Shown here in pieces: positions 25,495-37,289 of a stretch of 64,000 nt of DNA. The DNA comes from Leucaena leucocephala. Taxonomy: Eukaryota > Streptophyta > Magnoliopsida > Fabales > Fabaceae. Numbering within the stretch: the first letter of the stretch is position 1; the number at the start of each line of letters is the position of its first letter. Both the position numbers and the translations under genes were made by a program. Location of the stretch: positions 21,399,568-21,463,567 of the forward strand of contig CM073542.1 of assembly GCA_037074615.1 (NCBI GenBank). Reading direction: 5' to 3'. A model generated the notes under the pieces. The model searched no databases, was not told where the DNA came from, and was given only the letters and a program-made list of their open reading frames with translations.

Positions 25495-28400
25495 TGTCAC
25501 GTCCCAAAATTTAGACCGTAACCAGTACAGAATATGAATAATTTCACATTCTGAAAGCCTAATACTTTAGATAGAACATTCAAACTTTCCATAATATCTT
25601 CTGAAATAACAGAATCTTTTCTAAGGACTATGTGGAGCATTTACCTTCTTTTCAAAACAATACAAACAATTTCTAAAAGATAATTTCATCAAAAGTGGTT
25701 TTGTCAAAAATGGCACTTCGGATCGGCAACGAGGCTCTTCACTGCTCAGCGAAAGGGCTAAGGTCACCTGCACTATCTGAAGCCAAATAATCTACTCGTG
25801 AATAACGTCCCAAAAACATGATTTAAATAATGCGGAAAATAAACAATGCATAATCATATTGAAAATGTATTTCATAACGCTTCGTAATCTAATACAAACC
25901 TTTTTGTCAACATTTGAATTTCAGGGGAAATAACAGTATGAAATAACTATTTCATATAACTCATTCAAAACAATCTTTTCAAAATTATAATCTTTCTGTA
26001 GGACTTCAACAGAACGAAAACATACGTGGACACACAGTCCACGAGGGTAACTAACCATTCTGGTGGCTCGAAACCACTAACTGTCACGAGAACGAATCCC
26101 ACGAAATAATTCCGGTGGCTATGCCATAAACTGTCGCGAGAATAAATCCCACGAAATAATTCTGGTGGCTCAAGGCCACAAACTGTCGCGAGAATGAATC
26201 CCACGAAATGATTCTGGTGGCTATGCCACAAACTATCGAGCTCGAGTACCAAGGTGCACCAAGGACTAACAGTACTGCTGTTAGCAACCAGCGTTCTGTA
26301 TTCCGTCCTAAAACGTTTCTATCATACGTGGGGTCCTTTTCACATGAAATAATCTCAATCGTTTCAATGCCATAATCATTGGTAAAAACCACTTTGAATT
26401 TCTAAAACCCCAGCATCAACATACGAAATCAAGTTACTGTAAAAATATATGCAATTCACATAAGAATATTTCATGAATAACATCAGTTCACTGTCAAATC
26501 TTTTTCTAAAGCCTCTTTATCCATTTTCATGCATAATCATAATCTTTTGTAAATCGATCGAAAGAAAATCATGCCTAATGATTTAAACCACAATTTCGTA
26601 AAACTTGCTTTTCAAAATCCATATTTGAAATTTATCATTTGAAATAACAATGCATTTGAAAGTGTAAATTTGTAGGGAACGTTATTCACTCACCTGGAAT
26701 GCTTCGCTCACTTACTCTTGCCTTTAGCTTTATAATGTCATTCTATCTTTATTTTCCCAAATATTCTGAAAAAAAAAGTTACATCAAGGATTACTATTCG
26801 TCTCCTTTGTACCATATACCATTTATGATTATTCCTGAAATAGATCACTTGTCTACATAAACTTCCCTTCTACTAAACATGGAACACGCATTCATAATTA
26901 ATAGCCTCCCAAGACTTTACCTTTGGCTTCCAATTTCATCCATATGGCGGTCCGATCATAGGTATACATATATACTTATCCCATATTTTAAAACACTTAA
27001 ATTCTTCGGTTAACCTCATGCAAAGACATACAACCACATTCAACTTAATTTATATCAATTATGTACTTTAATCTTCATCATAATATTTCTAAACTTTTGC
27101 TTCTACTCCAAGACTTTTACTAAGCTCCTTACTTGGCTAAGTCTATCCACAAGTTAACTTTAACTTTCTCTCAGATAAGCATTGCTGCACCACACATTTA
27201 ACAAAGGAATCCTAAATCATGATTTCCAACTCTATTCCATTGATACTAAGACTTCATTAGTTATTTCCTTTCAACGGTTAATATCTACTTAGCATACTTA
27301 TACCACCTTTAATTATCCTAGAATTATGACACTTTCATTTTTAATTTAAATATCCAGAGCCTAAATTCTTCAAGCATCCTTCCTTAAACAACTGATTGGC
27401 ATATCAAGTTTCTTTAATATTTGGGTACCTGTACAAGCTTGAAAAACTAGAACTGTAAACTTCTATCTTTAGAAACCACGCCCTATAATAGTGAGCCCTT
27501 GCTTCTGCACATAACATACTCACAAGTCTATTTTACACCACCCAAAGATGAACTCAACACTGAAGACCCACATGTCCAATTCTTTTCTCTTTTTCATTAA
27601 GCATTTCTGGTACCTTAAGATTAGATTTCCGGATGTTCAATATCAGACAAACAAGGGACGCAAGTATATGAAATATAATCCACACTGACACCAGCCTCTG
27701 CTCTTTCACTGTTCTGCTGGTCTTGTATTTATATCTTTTAAACATAACAGCAGCTCACAGCAATGAAGAAAAAAAATAGATACAGGTACACACAGATCAA
27801 ACATTTCCCCAGCAGCAACGCACTCATTCAGCCCCCTTCAGTCCCATAACAGAGTCCACACATACACACAGCAGTAAGCTCTTACATACACATATACCAT
27901 CAGAAATTAACAGGAATAGCAGCCACAGAAGATCCAAAACATGAAAGGAAGGAGAAGAGAATCCAACATTTCAAGACTTACACAAAGATTCAATCAAAAG
28001 GGACGAGTAACTGAACTAACCCAACAACCAACCTGTGTGAACAATTAATCCCACAATATAGAATCAACAATAGGGAAGGGTCCAAAAGCTTACCTTATAC
28101 CGATTCAAACTCAATAGAAGTATTACAACCCTTGCTCCATACGTTCCTTCACTCTTCTTTCCTTCCCAAACTCAACAGACAGAGGAAACAGGGAACCAAT
28201 TATCCTGCCACCGTGACCACACAGCAATGCCTTATACAGCGATATCGACAAGGAGGTTGGAAAACTGGACTTGCTACAGTAACTCAATCACTCACTTATA
28301 ACAATCACTGACGAGCTGGCCGAATAATAAGGAATTAGATGAATGTCGTGACGGAATAGTTACCATTGACGGCAATATTGGTGGAGGGTTTACACAGCAC

Positions 28401-29013
28401 GACAATGAGTTCTCCTTGTATCGGATTGCGAGCTCCCTTTCCTTGCTCTCTCACACTCTCTGCTTCACCGGCAAGTGTAGCGCCAGACCAGACGACGGAG
28501 TTAAAGAGTTTTCCCCTGGTCGAAGATAGCAAGCCACCCAACAGAAGACTTCACCGCCGCTTACCCTCCCTTTTTCCTTGCACTTGACCTTTCTGCTCCA
28601 TTTAAAGGACCATCGGCACTAAGTGAAGTGACGGCTCAGCCAGTGACAGCACGACCAGAATGACTGACAGAAACAACGAATGGCTGCACGGTATTGCTTG
28701 CGTGAAGCCTCACCGCTGCACTCACTGAGCCTCCTCCTCTGCTACCGCCGAGTGAATCAGTGAAAATGAAGAAGAGAGGTACAGTCTGCAGAGGAAAAAG
28801 GAAGGAGGGGCACTTTGGTCATTTCGCGCGTGAGAAAAAAAATAAAACCTTTCCTTCTGCACTAGCCCAGGCTCGAACACGGGTATTCTGTTTCAAACTC
28901 CTGTCACATGGCCACACAGCTAACCTATTCACTTTGAAATTTTTCTGCACCAAATATATACATATCCCTTGGTTAAGATGATTTTAAAATATAAGAATTC
29001 CTGGGCCATAACA
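25495..29013 (-). mobile_element. 5' LTR of E2
   Basis: 3519 bp, nearly identical to 19358-22875. Hairpin array at 26058-26236, donor at 26688-26693, tRNA-like segment with B-box-like block at 28870-28879 and A-box-like block at 28912-28923. Confidence 0.93.
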
Positions 29014-29166
29014 TCTGGAGTTTCGGGCAAATTCTGAGAACCGGCCAGGTCAATAAATGTCAACTTATTCATAATCTAGTCACACAAAATTTGTAGAGTC
29101 AATCTCACTAAATAATCTATCAATAAAACATGGACACATAGATGCATTTTTAAGATAAAATCTCAC

Positions 29167-29343
29167 CTGTATGCCACTCCAAAGTTTCGATCCCCTTAGT
29201 AAGATTAATAGACTATAATAGTTTTCACTAAAGATGAGTAATCTAATGTTGCTCATCTTTGAAAATGCTTCAGGATGTACTTTTATTTCGCTTTGGTCCC
29301 GATAATCCCTTCGCATAACAATGGCTTGTATTTTCTCATATCC
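29167..29343 (-). pseudogene. TNL-2 linker exon with 111-bp deletion
   Basis: Exon with acceptor ATTAG and donor CAG/GTGAGA, homologous to TNL-4 43003-43293. It contains EIKVHPEAFSKM and then jumps from GSKL to WSGIQ, losing 37 residues. The break ends share AACT. Confidence 0.87.
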
Positions 29344-29456
29344 CTAATAAAAACGTCATTTTCAAGAAAAATAGCATGAGAATGATATATAAGGAAGTAA
29401 ATAATATTTAATACATCAAATGTATGTCAACAAAATTTAGAAAATAAGGCACTCAC

Positions 29457-29951
29457 CATGTTATTTTCCAATACTTCCTTAATGTCCTTAGACTTCCACA
29501 ACCTGCTACGCTTGCCAACATCATTGGGAGATTCTTGATGAACTATATACCTACCCAAGTCTTTAAGTAAATCGTGCATCTCTAATGTGCAAAATTGTGT
29601 TTCAACTAGTAAACTTCTTTCAATCAAGACCTCTATTCCAATTGTTGGGTTAAGATCACAACTTTCCAAAATCTGAGTCACCTCTTTTTTTTGCCAACCC
29701 TCGAAAAAACAAGCAATATCTAAAAATATTGTCTTGTCATGCTCATTCTTTAGTCCATCATAACTTATTTTAGGTGCTTGAAGAATGCGATCATCATCAG
29801 GAGTTTGCTTTAATCTGTCTAAAGCATCTCTCCACTCAGCTTCACTTCTGCCACAAAGAAAAGAACCCAAAACTTAAAGTGCCAAAGGAAGACCTCCTGC
29901 ATATTTAACCACAGATTCAGATAACTCCAGATAATTATCTTCAGGGTAATC
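29457..29951 (-). pseudogene. TNL-2 NBS exon, 3' part
   Basis: Resumes at the duplicated TAATC and runs through GLPLAL, RNBS-D (ACFFEG) and MHDLL to the GTGAGT donor. A GAA-to-TAA change (29874-29876) stops translation in the GLPL block. It keeps VHQESPNDVGKRS after the MHD motif, a stretch deleted in TNL-4. Confidence 0.92.
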
Positions 29952-30581
29952 TGTCACGTCCCAAAATTTGGACCGTGACCGGCACAGAATATGAATAGTT
30001 TCATATTCCAAAAGCCTAAAACTTTAAATAAAACGTTTTGAAATAGAACTATAATAAATTGTATCTCATAAATCAACAGAATCTTTTTCAATGACTATGT
30101 GGAGCATTTACCTTCTTTTCAGAATCATACAAATGCTTTCTAAATAATAATTTCACAAAAGTGGTTTTGTAAAAAAAATGACGCTTCGGATCTGCAACGA
30201 GGCCCTTCACTGCTCAGCGGGAAGGTTAGGGTCACCTGCACTATCTGAGGCCAAATACTTTCGATTAATTTTCGCTTCTCAATCCCCTGGATTTCAAAAA
30301 CAATATTTAACATTCTAATTGTATTTCTAAAAGTACAGTATCATATTCCAGTGCTCAAATTTTAATCACCACAACCGCAACAAAAAGTATTTAAATATAC
30401 TAACCATGGTGCTTCCTTTCTATATTTTCTACCTTCATTTTATAATAATTTCCAATCTGTATGCTAAGATAAATTTCACATCATACTCAACTCCATTGTC
30501 ATGGCCTAGAAAAAAAATTATTAGATAAAATTAATTTATCAGAGGGATTAAAATATTTTCATTGCATAAAATTTCGCAGTG

Positions 30582-30653
30582 GAAGCATTGGTTGAATGGC
30601 TCAAGGCGGAAGGGAAAATCAGGTGGTCTTGTGTTCGAACCTTGGTGACTGCA
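30582..30653 (+). other. tRNA-like A-box/B-box segment in the nested LTR
   Basis: A-box-like TGGTTGAATGGC (30589-30600) and B box GTTCGAACC (30633-30641), 32 nt apart, about 90 bp inside the LTR. Acceptor-stem pairing is poor. Confidence 0.58.
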
Positions 30654-32668
30654 AAGGTGAATTTTTTTTCTTCAGCTCATGAAATTACAGAACTGCCCCT
30701 CTTTCCTTTTATCCCTAGAGAGCTGTACCTTCACCATTTTTTTGCTAAAACCCGTGACGATTCAGAGCTTCTCAGCAGCTTCAGAGGATGGGAGCAGTGG
30801 AGAGCGGCGGAGAGGAAGGCCTCACGCAATTGATACCGTATAATCAGACCCTGCCTTCCTTCTATCCATCCCTCTGCCCGTGTGTCACGCTACAGTCGTC
30901 TTTTCATTCGTAGTTCCTGTCTGTGCCCGTTAAATAGAGAAAAGGAAGAAAAGAATAGGGGCGTGACGGGAAGAGAGTAATACATAGCAACGTGAATGAG
31001 AGAGGAAGGAAGCCTGAGCTCGCGACGATACTAGCTAAGTTGCGAAGTCGACGACGGTGGGCGGTGAGTTGGTTTCATTTCCAATTCCTATGCTTTCTTT
31101 GATCTTGTTCCGTCGGGTTCACCGATTAAATTGAGGGATTTTGGTTTTAAATCACGGATTCAGATAAGAAAGAATGAGATTTAAAGCTTTTAAACTTGGA
31201 ATATAACTTGAACCATGGATCTTGGCTGCTGCGTGTTCCACCTCCTACTGTGAACCATGATTTTTGAATTGGGTGCTCTATGATCTTTGTTGGTTAGTTT
31301 CAGTTTCTGGATTGAAATAATAAATAAATAAAATAATAATAATAGCTAACCAAAGATTACATATTTCCTGTTCTCTCTGTTTCAGTTCACGCTTGCTGAA
31401 GGTATGAGTTTAATGCTCTGTTTCTGTAATTTGAGTTTGAAATTCTGAGTTTTGGCTGCTAAAGGTGTTTTCTGTGTTGGGGGTGGCGATTTTATAAAAT
31501 AGGAGAACTTATGATGTAAGCTTTATAGTCCCAGTTTCCATGAAATTTTGGTTGTACAGAAATAAGCTTGGATGAGTTTTAAAAATGGATGCACGAAAGG
31601 ATGGAAGGGAGAATTGAACTTAGTTAATGTCTTTAAATTGGTGCTGTCCAAACAGAGAATCATTTCGGTTATTAAAGGAAAAATTGGGAAGGTGCATTGA
31701 AATAATGTATGGATGCATATATAAACACCTACGTGTTTATAATGGGTGAAAAGGAGACTAGTTAAATGAAAAATTCGCTAATAAGTTTGAAGTCATTTTC
31801 GGAACTAAAGCAAGTTTTGGGTATGAATTGAAGTAAGGTCAATCTCATAAGTATTTTAACTTAGTGAGAAGAATGCTTATTTGCATTTGTGTTTCTATAG
31901 TATTTTGATGGTGGAGAAGGATTAGACACCATGGAGTTGAGTATGATGTGAAATTTATCTTAGCATACAGATTTGAAATTATTATAAAATGAAGGTAGAA
32001 AATATAGAAAAGAAGCACCATGGTTGGTATATTTAAATACTTTCTGTTGTGGTTTTGGTGATTAAATTTGAGCACTGGAATATGATATTGGACTTTCAAA
32101 AAAATATACAAATAGAATGTTAATATATTATTTCGGGATACCAGGGGATTGAGAAGTGAATGTAATCGAAGTTGTTGGGCTGAAAGGAGTAACGGATTAA
32201 GAGTGTGGCAGGTGAGTGAATAACGTTCCCTAAAAAAATTTATATTTTTCAAATGCATTGTTATTTCAAATGATGAATTTCAAATATGGATTTCGAAAAG
32301 TAAGTTTTACGAAAGTATGGTTTCAATCGTTAGAAATGATTTTCTTTCGATCGATTTACAAAAGATTACGATTATACATGAAAATGGATAAAGAGGCTTT
32401 AGAAAAAGATTTGACAGTGAACTGATGTTATTCATGAAATATTTCTATGTGAATTGCATATGTTTTTACAGTAACTTGATTTTGAATGTTCAGGCTGGGG
32501 TTTTTGAAATTCAAAGTGGCTTTATCAATAATTATGGTATTTGAAACGATTGAGATTATTACATGTAAAATAAACCCTATGCATGATAGAAATGCTTTGA
32601 AAGGATAGAATACAGAATGCTGGTTGCTAACAGCAGTGTCGTTAGCCCTAGGTACACCTTGGTTACCC

Positions 32669-33109
32669 CGAGCTACCAGACTATGCCGTGGGTTTCATAC
32701 TCACGAAGGGTAGTGGTTGAGCTACCAGACTATGCTGTGGGTTTCGTACTCACGAAGGGTAGTGGTTGAGCTACCAGACTATGCCGTGGGTTTCGTACTC
32801 GCGAAGGGTAGTGGTTGAGCTACCAGACTATGCCGTGGGTTTCGTACTCGCGAAGGGTAGTGGTTGAGCTACCAGACTATGCCGTGGGTTTCGTACTTGC
32901 GAAGGGTAGTGGTTGAGCTACCAGACTATGCCGTGGGTTTCGTACTCGCGAAGGGTAGTGGTTAAGCTACCAGACTATGCCGTGGGTTTCGTACTCGCGA
33001 AGGGTAGTGGTTGAGCTACCAGACTATGCCGTGGGTTTCGTACTCGTGAAGGGTAGTGGTTGAGCTACCAGACTATGCCGTGGGTTTCATACTTACGAAG
33101 GTTAGTGGC
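32669..33109 (+). repeat. Nine 49-bp tandem repeats in the nested LTR
   Basis: Nine units at regular 49-bp steps. Each reads GAGCTACCAGACTATGCC, then GTGGGTTTCGTACTCGCG, then AAGGGTAGTGGTT. GGTAG and CTACC can pair across each unit junction. The last unit changes to GTGGC...GCCAC, followed by GCAGC...GCTGC. Other LTRs carry four to five units, so the array has expanded here. Confidence 0.95.
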
Positions 33110-35142
33110 CTTGAGCCACCGACAGTTAGCGGCTTCGAGCTGCCAGATTGGTTAGTTACCCTTGTGGACTGTATGTCCACGTCTGTTTTTGTTCTGTTGA
33201 AGTCCTACAGAAAGATCATGGCTTTGAAAAGATTATCTTGAATGAGTTATTTGAAATAGTTATTTTATACTGTTATTTTCCCTGAAATACAAATGTTGAC
33301 AAAAAAAAAGAGGTTTGCATTAGATTACGAAGCATTATGAAATACATTTTCAATATGATTATGCATTGTTTATTTGCCATATTCTTTAAATCATGTTTTT
33401 GGGACGTTATTCACGAGTAGATTATTTGGCTTCAGATAGTGCAGGTGACCCTAATTCTCCAGCTGAGCGGTAAAGAGCCTTGCTGTTGATCCGAAGCTTC
33501 GTTTGATAAATACTACTTTTGATGTAATTGCTTCTTAAGAACTTTTATTATTTTGGAAAGGATAATGCTCTGCATGAACCTTAGAAAATGTTTGTATGAT
33601 TTTGAAAAATGCTATGGAAAATTTAAAGGTTTTACTTAAAATGCTAGGCTTTCAGAATATGATGTATTTATATTCTGTGCCGGTCACGGTCCAAAAATAG
33701 GGACGTGACATCCATGGTGTCTAATCCTTCTCCACCATCAAAATACTATAGAAACACAAATGCAGATGAGCATTCTTCTCACTAAGTTAAAATACTTATG
33801 AGATTGACCTTACTTCAATTCATACCCAAAACTTCCTTTAGTTCCGAAAATGACTTCAAACTTATTAGCGAATTTTTCATTTAACTTGTCTCCTTTTCAC
33901 CCATTATAAACACGTAGGTGTTTATATATGCATCCATACATTATTTCAATGCACCTTCCCAATTTTTCTTTTAATAACCGAAATGATTCTCTGTTGGGAC
34001 AGCACCAATTTAAAGACATTAACTAAGTTCAATTCTCCCTTCCATCCTTTTATGCATCCATTTTCAAAACTCATCCAAGCTCATTTCTGTACAACCAAAA
34101 TTTCGTGGAACCTGGGACTATAAAGCTTACATCATAAGTTCCCCTATTTCATAAAATCGCCACCCCAACACAAAAATCACCTCTAGCAGCCAAAGCTCAG
34201 AATTTCAAACTCAAATTACAGAAACAGAGCATTAAACTCATACCTTCGGCAAGCGTGAACTGAAACAGAGAGAACAGGAAATATGTAACCTTCGGTTAGC
34301 TATAATTATTATTATTTTATTTATTTATTTATTTTTCAATCCAGAAACTGAAACTAACCAGCAAAGATCGCAGAGCACCCAATTCAAAAATCATGGTTCA
34401 AAGCAGGAGGTGGAACACGCAACAGCCAAGATCCATGGTTCAAGTTATATTCCAAGTTTAAAAGCTTTAAATCTCATTCTTTCTTAACTGGATCTGTGAT
34501 TTAAAACCAAAATCCCTCAATTTAATCGGTGAACCCGACGGAACAAGATCAAAGAAAGCATAGGAATTGGAAATGAAACCGAACTCACCGCCCACCGTCG
34601 TTGACTTCGCAACTTAGCTAGTAGCGTCGCAAGCTCAGGCTTCCTTCCTCTCTCATTCGCGTTGCTCTATCTTACTCTCTTCCCGTCACGCCCCTATTCT
34701 TTTCTTCCTTTTCTCTATTTAATGGGTACCGATGGGAACTACGAATGAAAAGACGACTTCAGCATGACACACGGGCAGAGGGATGGACAGAAGGAAGGCA
34801 GGGTCTGATTACACGGCATCGATGGCGTGAGGCCTTCCTCTCCACCGCTCTCCACTGTTCCCATCCTCTGTAGCCGCTGAGAAGCTCTGAATCGCCACGA
34901 GTTTCAGCAGAAAAAATGGTGAAGGTACAGCTCTATAGGGATAAAAGGGGAGAGGGGCAAAATAATTTCACACACCTGAAAAAAACTCAACTTTTGCAAC
35001 TCTTAAGGATCAAACGCAGCACCTCATGGCTTAACTCTCACTGCTTGACCACTCTGCTACCCTTACTTTGACATTTTTCACAACAAATATACATTTAACT
35101 CTTAAAAATTGATTTATTAAAATAAAACCATGGGCCATAACA

Positions 35143-35754
35143 TAATCTTTGCGGAATGCTTTTTTTGAAAAGAGTTGAAGAGATTCTTCTTTCTTCATGG
35201 GTTTCATCTCATATATTCTTTCCACTCTAGATGCGGTGACCAAGTGTCTATCTCTTGTAGGGATAATTATTCTGCTTCCTTTACCAAACCAATCTGGACT
35301 TTCAACCAAATTATTTAATTGACTAACATTGTGTACATCATCAAGGACAAGAAGAACCTTTTTCTCCTGGAGAGACTTTCTTAACATCTCCTTTCCCTCA
35401 TGACTATCATGAATTTCCATGTTTTGTATTTTGAGATGAGAAAGAAGCCTTTTATGCAAAGAGACTAGGCCTTCTGTTTGCAATAAAGTTTCTCTAACAT
35501 TGGCAAGAAAGCAACATATCTCAAACTTGTGAGATAGTATTTTAGAAACAACTCTAGCAAGAGTTATTTTGCCGAGACCGCCCATACCCCATATCCCTAC
35601 AGAACGTTTATCATCCAAACCAACCTCCAGGAATGGCATCAGATCAGCTACTCTTGAGTCGATCCCAACCAGATTGTCATCATTAGATGGTAATTTAGAA
35701 CTTAAATAACTCCATACAATTTCAACTATCTTTTTTATAAGTTCTGCTTCATGC
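35143..35754 (-). pseudogene. TNL-2 NBS exon, 5' part
   Basis: Begins after an acceptor (TTGGTAG) with the conserved HEAELIKKIV start. The P-loop reads GMGGLGKIT: the threonine after the lysine that should coordinate Mg2+ is isoleucine. RNBS-B reads IIIPTRD instead of IIITTRD. The exon is cut at KAFRKDY by the LTR insertion; any frame continuing past 35143 reads LTR sequence. Confidence 0.92.
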
Positions 35755-36450
35755 CTACCAAAAACAAATAATATTATTTAACATGAGTTATATTGTTATA
35801 ATAAAATGAAATAATAGTGAAAATGTGACGTGTCATTAATATTGTTTACCAAATCTAGCTACTATATTTTTTATATATAACAGGGTATTGTTTTTTCATT
35901 AATATAGTTATATAGGCACATTCACGCTTTTGAAATTGGGAATATCTACGGACTAGTTTGAATATTTGGAAATTGTGCACAAAAAATTCATTCTCATGTA
36001 ACGGTTTGAATATGAGATCTTTTAACAATATTCAAAAATCTCTAATCAGGTCTCTTGGCCTAATTAAGAATTTGTTAAAAATATAAACTTAAATTTGGAT
36101 TTCAGTATTTCACAAGGATTTAATTGAAATTGTCCCGCTAAAAGAATATTATTTATAATTAATTTATTGAAAAGTAATTAAAATTAACATAACCAACACA
36201 TTTATAATGGATATGTTTCAATAAACGAATACAACGTTTCTTTTTTTACTACATTAACTCTATATTAGTAGAGTAGATTATTATTCTTTCTACCTCTAAT
36301 GGATGGGAGATTTTTCTGTTATTATCTAAAAGGAAGATTACAAAAATCATTAAACGATATAAATTAAAATAAAAAGTAGTTGGGAAAAATATAAAGTCTA
36401 AATGATTGTGGAAAATATGGTTAAATGATATATTGTAAAAGAAAACTTAC

Positions 36451-37037
36451 CTGCCCCTCTTGTCCTCCCCAGATATGCTGCCAATTTGAGACAAAACATT
36501 TCTCCAATTCTCCACTTTCTCTTTATTCTTCTCATGTTTAGCCAAGCCTTCCCCAAAACATATTCTGCCAATTAGAGACAAAATATTTCTCCAATTCTCC
36601 ACTTTCTCTTTATTCTTTTCATTTTTAGCCAAGGCTTCCCCAAAACTTCCTCGTAGGTGTTTTACATCGCTCGGATTGACATCATAGAAGATGGGAATAA
36701 CCCGTCGACCCAATGTTTTTCGAGATTCAAGAATTTTTTGAAGCTCTTCCAAACACCATGAAGACCCTGCATAATTTTTAGATATAATAAGAACCGCACA
36801 CAGAGAATTCCTAATTGCTTGAAAGAGACCTGGTTTTATTTCTTCGCCTTTCTCAAGATCCACATCATCCCTGAACGTTTTGATGCCACTTCTAGTGAAA
36901 GCTTCATCTAAGTGACCCGTAAAGTTCAAGCGAGTGTCTTTTCCTGCAAAACTCAAGAACACGTCATATTTCCATGGAGGAGTTGAATCGCAAGTACGAG
37001 AGCTGGAAGAAGATTCTCCTCCGGCACTATAAGCCAT
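36451..37037 (-). pseudogene. TNL-2 exon 1: TIR domain with internal duplication
   Basis: Starts at ATG 37037 (MAYSAGG) and ends at a GTAAGT donor. TIR motifs are complete: DVFLSFAGKDTR, the loop with KTFRDD, and SSWCLEEL with the glutamate expected to be catalytic for NAD cleavage in plant TIRs. It is 587 bp against 500 bp in TNL-4 because an 87-bp segment is tandemly repeated in frame (36481-36567 and 36568-36654), giving 29 extra residues near the end. A TATA-like TTTATAAA lies at 37279-37286. Confidence 0.9.
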
Positions 37038-37278
37038 TGCAGGGGTTCGATCTTTTCGTTTTGTACAAAGCGCAAGTAAGCTGCAACCACATAATCGTGT
37101 CAGTAATAGCTCATGAAAACAAGAAATTAAAAGGAATCAGAGGTATGGAATTCAAACGAGAGGGTAAAATAAAAGAAAATTAAAGAAGAAATTTCTATAT
37201 ACAGTGGTCAATGTTGTTGAAGCGAGCTCAATTTCTTCTTGACACTAGCTGCTGTGATCTGAAGAAGCCGAACTGCAA

Positions 37279-37286
37279 TTTATAAA
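37279..37286 (-). promoter_or_regulatory. TATA box candidate of TNL-2
   Basis: TTTATAAA in the context CAATTTATAAAGGAGAGG, about 245 bp upstream of the ATG. TNL-4 has the same element at the same distance (47700-47707). Confidence 0.6.
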
Positions 37287-37289
37287 GGA

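Larger units (their letters stand above)
19358..29013 (-). mobile_element. Element E2: complete Ty3/gypsy-type element in the TNL-2 LRR exon (9656 bp)
   Basis: Two LTRs (19358-22875 and 25495-29013; 3518 and 3519 bp) flank a 2.6-kb interior on the minus strand. TSD TCTGG is perfect at 19353-19357 and 29014-29018; the empty site is at 42840-42844 in TNL-4. The primer site, polypurine tract and degraded integrase place it with chromoviruses. Similar LTR length and few visible differences argue for a recent insertion. With no gag recognised and a damaged pol, it is non-autonomous. Confidence 0.95.
30497..33710 (+). mobile_element. Nested plus-strand solo LTR (3214 bp)
   Basis: TGTCATGG...GACGTGACA with perfect TSD TCCAT at 30492-30496 and 33711-33715. 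It belongs to the same subfamily as the LTR it interrupts but points the other way, so the flanks form long inverted repeats. It contains a tRNA-like segment (30582-30653), the donor AG/GTGAGT at 32211/32212, and nine 49-bp tandem units (32669-33109). Confidence 0.95.
29952..35142 (-). mobile_element. Solo LTR in the TNL-2 NBS exon, split by a nested LTR
   Basis: TGTCACGTCC on the left and CCATAACA on the right, with TSD TAATC at 29947-29951 and 35143-35147 and the empty site at 43847-43851 in TNL-4. Removing the nested insertion leaves about 1.98 kb: the LTR has also lost its middle, since at about 30260 the conserved 3' end jumps to text normally found upstream of the hairpin array. A tRNA-like segment lies at 35005-35062. 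No gag, pol or primer site. Confidence 0.92.
17766..37037 (-). pseudogene. TNL-2: one TIR-NBS-LRR gene split by two LTR insertions
   Basis: The pieces at 36451-37037, 35143-35754, 29457-29951, 29167-29343, 29014-29075 with 18652-19357, 18487-18561 and 17766-18389 follow the TNL-4 exon order with matching splice sites, so they are one gene and not two or three. Insertions sit at TAATC (NBS exon) and TCTGG (LRR exon), each with perfect 5-bp TSDs and an intact empty site in TNL-4. Further damage: a P-loop threonine changed to isoleucine, TAA in the GLPL motif (29874-29876), a 111-bp deletion in the linker exon, and a one-base insertion in the LRR exon (extra C in CCCC, 19097-19100). Functional TNLs are nucleotide-dependent immune receptors; this copy cannot encode one. 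Confidence 0.93.

Noticed and set aside
29014..29951. Separate second resistance gene between the two insertions
   Set aside because: Exon order, splice sites and both TSDs join it to the pieces on either side as TNL-2.
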